Made by a program: the position numbers and the translations under genes. From Spirochaetota bacterium (GTDB lineage: Bacteria; Spirochaetota; JAGLSM01), in NCBI GenBank assembly GCA_023135745.1, contig JAGLSM010000104.1, positions 1 to 7,113 on the forward strand: a DNA stretch of 7,113 nucleotides, given 5' to 3'. Position 1 is the first letter of the stretch. Every line of letters begins with the position of its first letter. Under the pieces are notes generated by a model, which ran no database searches, was not told the DNA's origin, and was given only the letters and a program-made list of their open reading frames with translations. This document shows positions 5,514 to 7,113 of the stretch, piece after piece.

Positions 5514-6763
5514 GTTTTCCTCTTCTTTTTCTCGGCGGACGGAAAAAGGACATTATTTAAAATCAGCCGGTATCCGGGCGAATTTGGATAGACATCAAGA
5601 TTGGTTGGAGGATCTCCCACATGATGACGATAATCCTCAGGATCATGTCCGCCTAAAAACGAAAAGGATCCCTTCCCCAGTGTTCCATGAATATACTTGA
5701 CCCTTTCAGTATTAGGAGTATATCCCAGTAGAGTAATTCCGGATTTAACTATATTTCTCCGGAAAGCTGTAGTCTGACCTAAAAAACCCTTTACCGTATT
5801 GACATGATTCTGCACGAGCATTGTGGGAAGAGGATCTATCTTTGCTGAAAACTGAAACAAATCAAAAGTCCCCGGCTTATATGCAATCCCCGCCTTTACT
5901 ACATCAATATCAATATTGGAATGAGAATATATATCCGGATTAATGATAATCTTAAATTTTTGGAAGGCAAAGGTCTTTAAGAAATTTAATTTATTTTGAC
6001 AATTCCTTGTTACCGGAGTTCCATCAATTTCCGGAGCTATGATATCAAGACCATCTGAAGCCAGGGCTATATCAAGAGTTTCAGGCGCCGAACACATGGC
6101 AAAAAGAAATCCTCCATCTGCGACGTACCGCTGGATGGATTTTGCGACCGCAAGTTTATGAGCCGCTACTGTTTTAAATCCGGCTTTTACCGCGGCTTTT
6201 TTAAACCTCTTCATCCTTCTGATGTACCATGGAACCCTGCCGTATATCCTGTGAAATTTCCCATACTGTCCGGTAAAGTCTTCGTGATGAACATGCAGCC
6301 AGTCATACTGTGAGAGACTGCCCTGCAGCACTTCAGCGTCATATATCTTTTTGTACTTTATTTTTGCGTACGTAAGAACCAGTGTAACAGCATCATCCCA
6401 GGGTTCATTTGACTTTGGAGCATATACAGCTATTCTTGGAGCTTTTTCCAATAACAGATTATTCATATTACTGTTTTTGATCTTATTTTTTATTCTCATA
6501 TAATCGTTATCAGAAATGGGAATATAAGTTACCCCGAGAATAATAGATCTGCGTCTTACAGCAGGCAGATCCGGTAATATAAAAGCCCCGCCTCTGTAAT
6601 TAAGAAGCCATCTCCCTTTCAGGCCGTTTCCTAAAACCCAGAAGGTCAGTCCATAAGCCCTTAAATGATTTTTCTGGCTGACATCCATTGGAATTAAAAG
6701 TTTTGAAGCATACATCTTAATAGAAAAATTGAGAATCATCAGAATCAGTACAGTCTTTTTCAT
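5510..6763 (-). CDS. Exported GATase1-like protein of the family mislabelled 'asparagine synthetase B'
   Basis: Close relatives, as I recall them, are annotated 'asparagine synthetase B' in Bacteroidetes and spirochaetes. This protein has neither the Cys2 nucleophile of class II amidotransferases nor an ATP-pyrophosphatase domain, so that name is not supported. It is 417 residues long and starts with a signal peptide (about 1-19, ending MYAS). Landmarks are [23 protein letters not shown] (22-44), [13 protein letters not shown] (53-65), [16 protein letters not shown] (111-126), [27 protein letters not shown] (154-180), [18 protein letters not shown] (217-234) and the C-terminal [16 protein letters not shown] (370-385) and [15 protein letters not shown] (394-408). 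The strand-turn-helix around Cys224 could be a class I glutamine-amidotransferase-like elbow with His373 or His158-160 nearby; this is inference. It overlaps prfB upstream and the PEGA gene downstream by ATGA. Confidence 0.75.
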   Translation of the reverse strand: MKKTVLILMILNFSIKMYASKLLIPMDVSQKNHLRAYGLTFWVLGNGLKGRWLLNYRGGAFILPDLPAVRRRSIILGVTYIPISDNDYMRIKNKIKNSNMNNLLLEKAPRIAVYAPKSNEPWDDAVTLVLTYAKIKYKKIYDAEVLQGSLSQYDWLHVHHEDFTGQYGKFHRIYGRVPWYIRRMKRFKKAAVKAGFKTVAAHKLAVAKSIQRYVADGGFLFAMCSAPETLDIALASDGLDIIAPEIDGTPVTRNCQNKLNFLKTFAFQKFKIIINPDIYSHSNIDIDVVKAGIAYKPGTFDLFQFSAKIDPLPTMLVQNHVNTVKGFLGQTTAFRRNIVKSGITLLGYTPNTERVKYIHGTLGKGSFSFLGGHDPEDYRHHVGDPPTNLDVYPNSPGYRLILNNVLFPSAEKKKRKT

Positions 6764-7113
6764 TTTCTTAAGAATCCGTAGATAAACTGATTTATATCTC
6801 CGTCCATTACTGCTTTAACATTACCTGATTCAATATTGGTTCTATGATCCTTTACGAGAGTATAAGGTTCAAATACATAGGAACGTATCTGGCTTCCCCA
6901 GGCTATATCAGATTTCTTAATTGCCCTGGCATCCATTTCTTCTTTTTTTTCCTGTTTTAATTTTTCATATACTCTTGATTTTAGAACTTTCATTGCGGTT
7001 TCTTTATTTTTATGCTGTGATCTTTCATTTTGGCATGAAACGACTATACCTGTCGGTAAATGAGTCATCCTGACAGCTGAATCGGTCTTATTTACATGCT
7101 GTCCTCCGGCACC
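6760..7113 (-). CDS. prfB: Peptide chain release factor 2, C-terminal 117 residues
   Basis: RF2 releases the peptide at UAA and UGA stop codons. The fragment opens right on the catalytic motif [15 protein letters not shown], where GGQ reaches the peptidyl-transferase centre. It continues with the class I release factor sequence [22 protein letters not shown], then [14 protein letters not shown], which separates RF2 from RF1, and [14 protein letters not shown] at the end. The N-terminal part, with the SPF stop-recognition motif and any programmed frameshift site, lies beyond the right edge and cannot be judged. The gene ends in UGA, one of RF2's own target codons, inside the ATGA overlap with the next gene. 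Operon promoter elements must lie outside the window. Confidence 0.95.
   Translation of the reverse strand, partial: GAGGQHVNKTDSAVRMTHLPTGIVVSCQNERSQHKNKETAMKVLKSRVYEKLKQEKKEEMDARAIKKSDIAWGSQIRSYVFEPYTLVKDHRTNIESGNVKAVMDGDINQFIYGFLRK

Noticed and set aside
5419..5700. 93-residue open frame on the forward strand
   Set aside because: It is antisense to two real, overlapping genes and has no ribosome binding site or recognisable product.
5510..6763. True asparagine synthetase (asnB)
   Set aside because: There is no Cys2 nucleophile, no ATP-pyrophosphatase domain, and a signal peptide is present.

Overview
The window is AT-rich (most genes look close to one third G+C) and carries ordinary bacterial chromosomal genes. 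It suggests a spirochaete or a relative. The reasons are a GroES encoded alone, away from groEL, with a DKYAGT segment like spirochaetal GroES as I remember them; two-PEGA-domain envelope proteins, which are common in that group; and an exported protein of a family usually mislabelled 'asparagine synthetase B'. The taxonomic call is from memory of family patterns and is moderate at best.

Left part (1-1340). A lipoprotein gene runs leftward off the edge. It is preceded by a promoter-like pair that would place the transcript start almost on the start codon. A divergent intergenic stretch of about 257 bases separates it from a rightward 66-residue orphan gene with a strong ribosome binding site and higher G+C than the rest. 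Directly after it is a possible 41-residue ORF. Its Shine-Dalgarno sequence and start codon lie inside a nested RNA hairpin, and its stop codon lies in the foot of a long terminator-like stem-loop. groES follows with its own ribosome binding site and a clear intrinsic terminator.

Middle (1340-3145). A membrane-anchored diguanylate cyclase has an extracytoplasmic sensor region, a GAF-like region and an intact GGDEF domain with an I-site. It is followed by a possible 38-residue ORF that meets the leftward operon tail to tail.

Right part (3133-7113). A leftward operon runs prfB (RF2, N-terminus outside the window), the exported GATase1-like protein, the TolB-like/PEGA protein and ftsY. The first three genes are joined by 4-base ATGA overlaps and the last by a 5-base gap, so they are almost certainly co-transcribed and translationally coupled. 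prfB acts in translation termination and ftsY in co-translational membrane targeting. The two genes between them encode exported envelope-type proteins of unknown role.

No CRISPR array, insertion sequence, tRNA or rRNA was seen. The least explained parts are the 214-945 region (orphan small protein, RNA structures, possible hidden small ORF) and the exported pair between prfB and ftsY.
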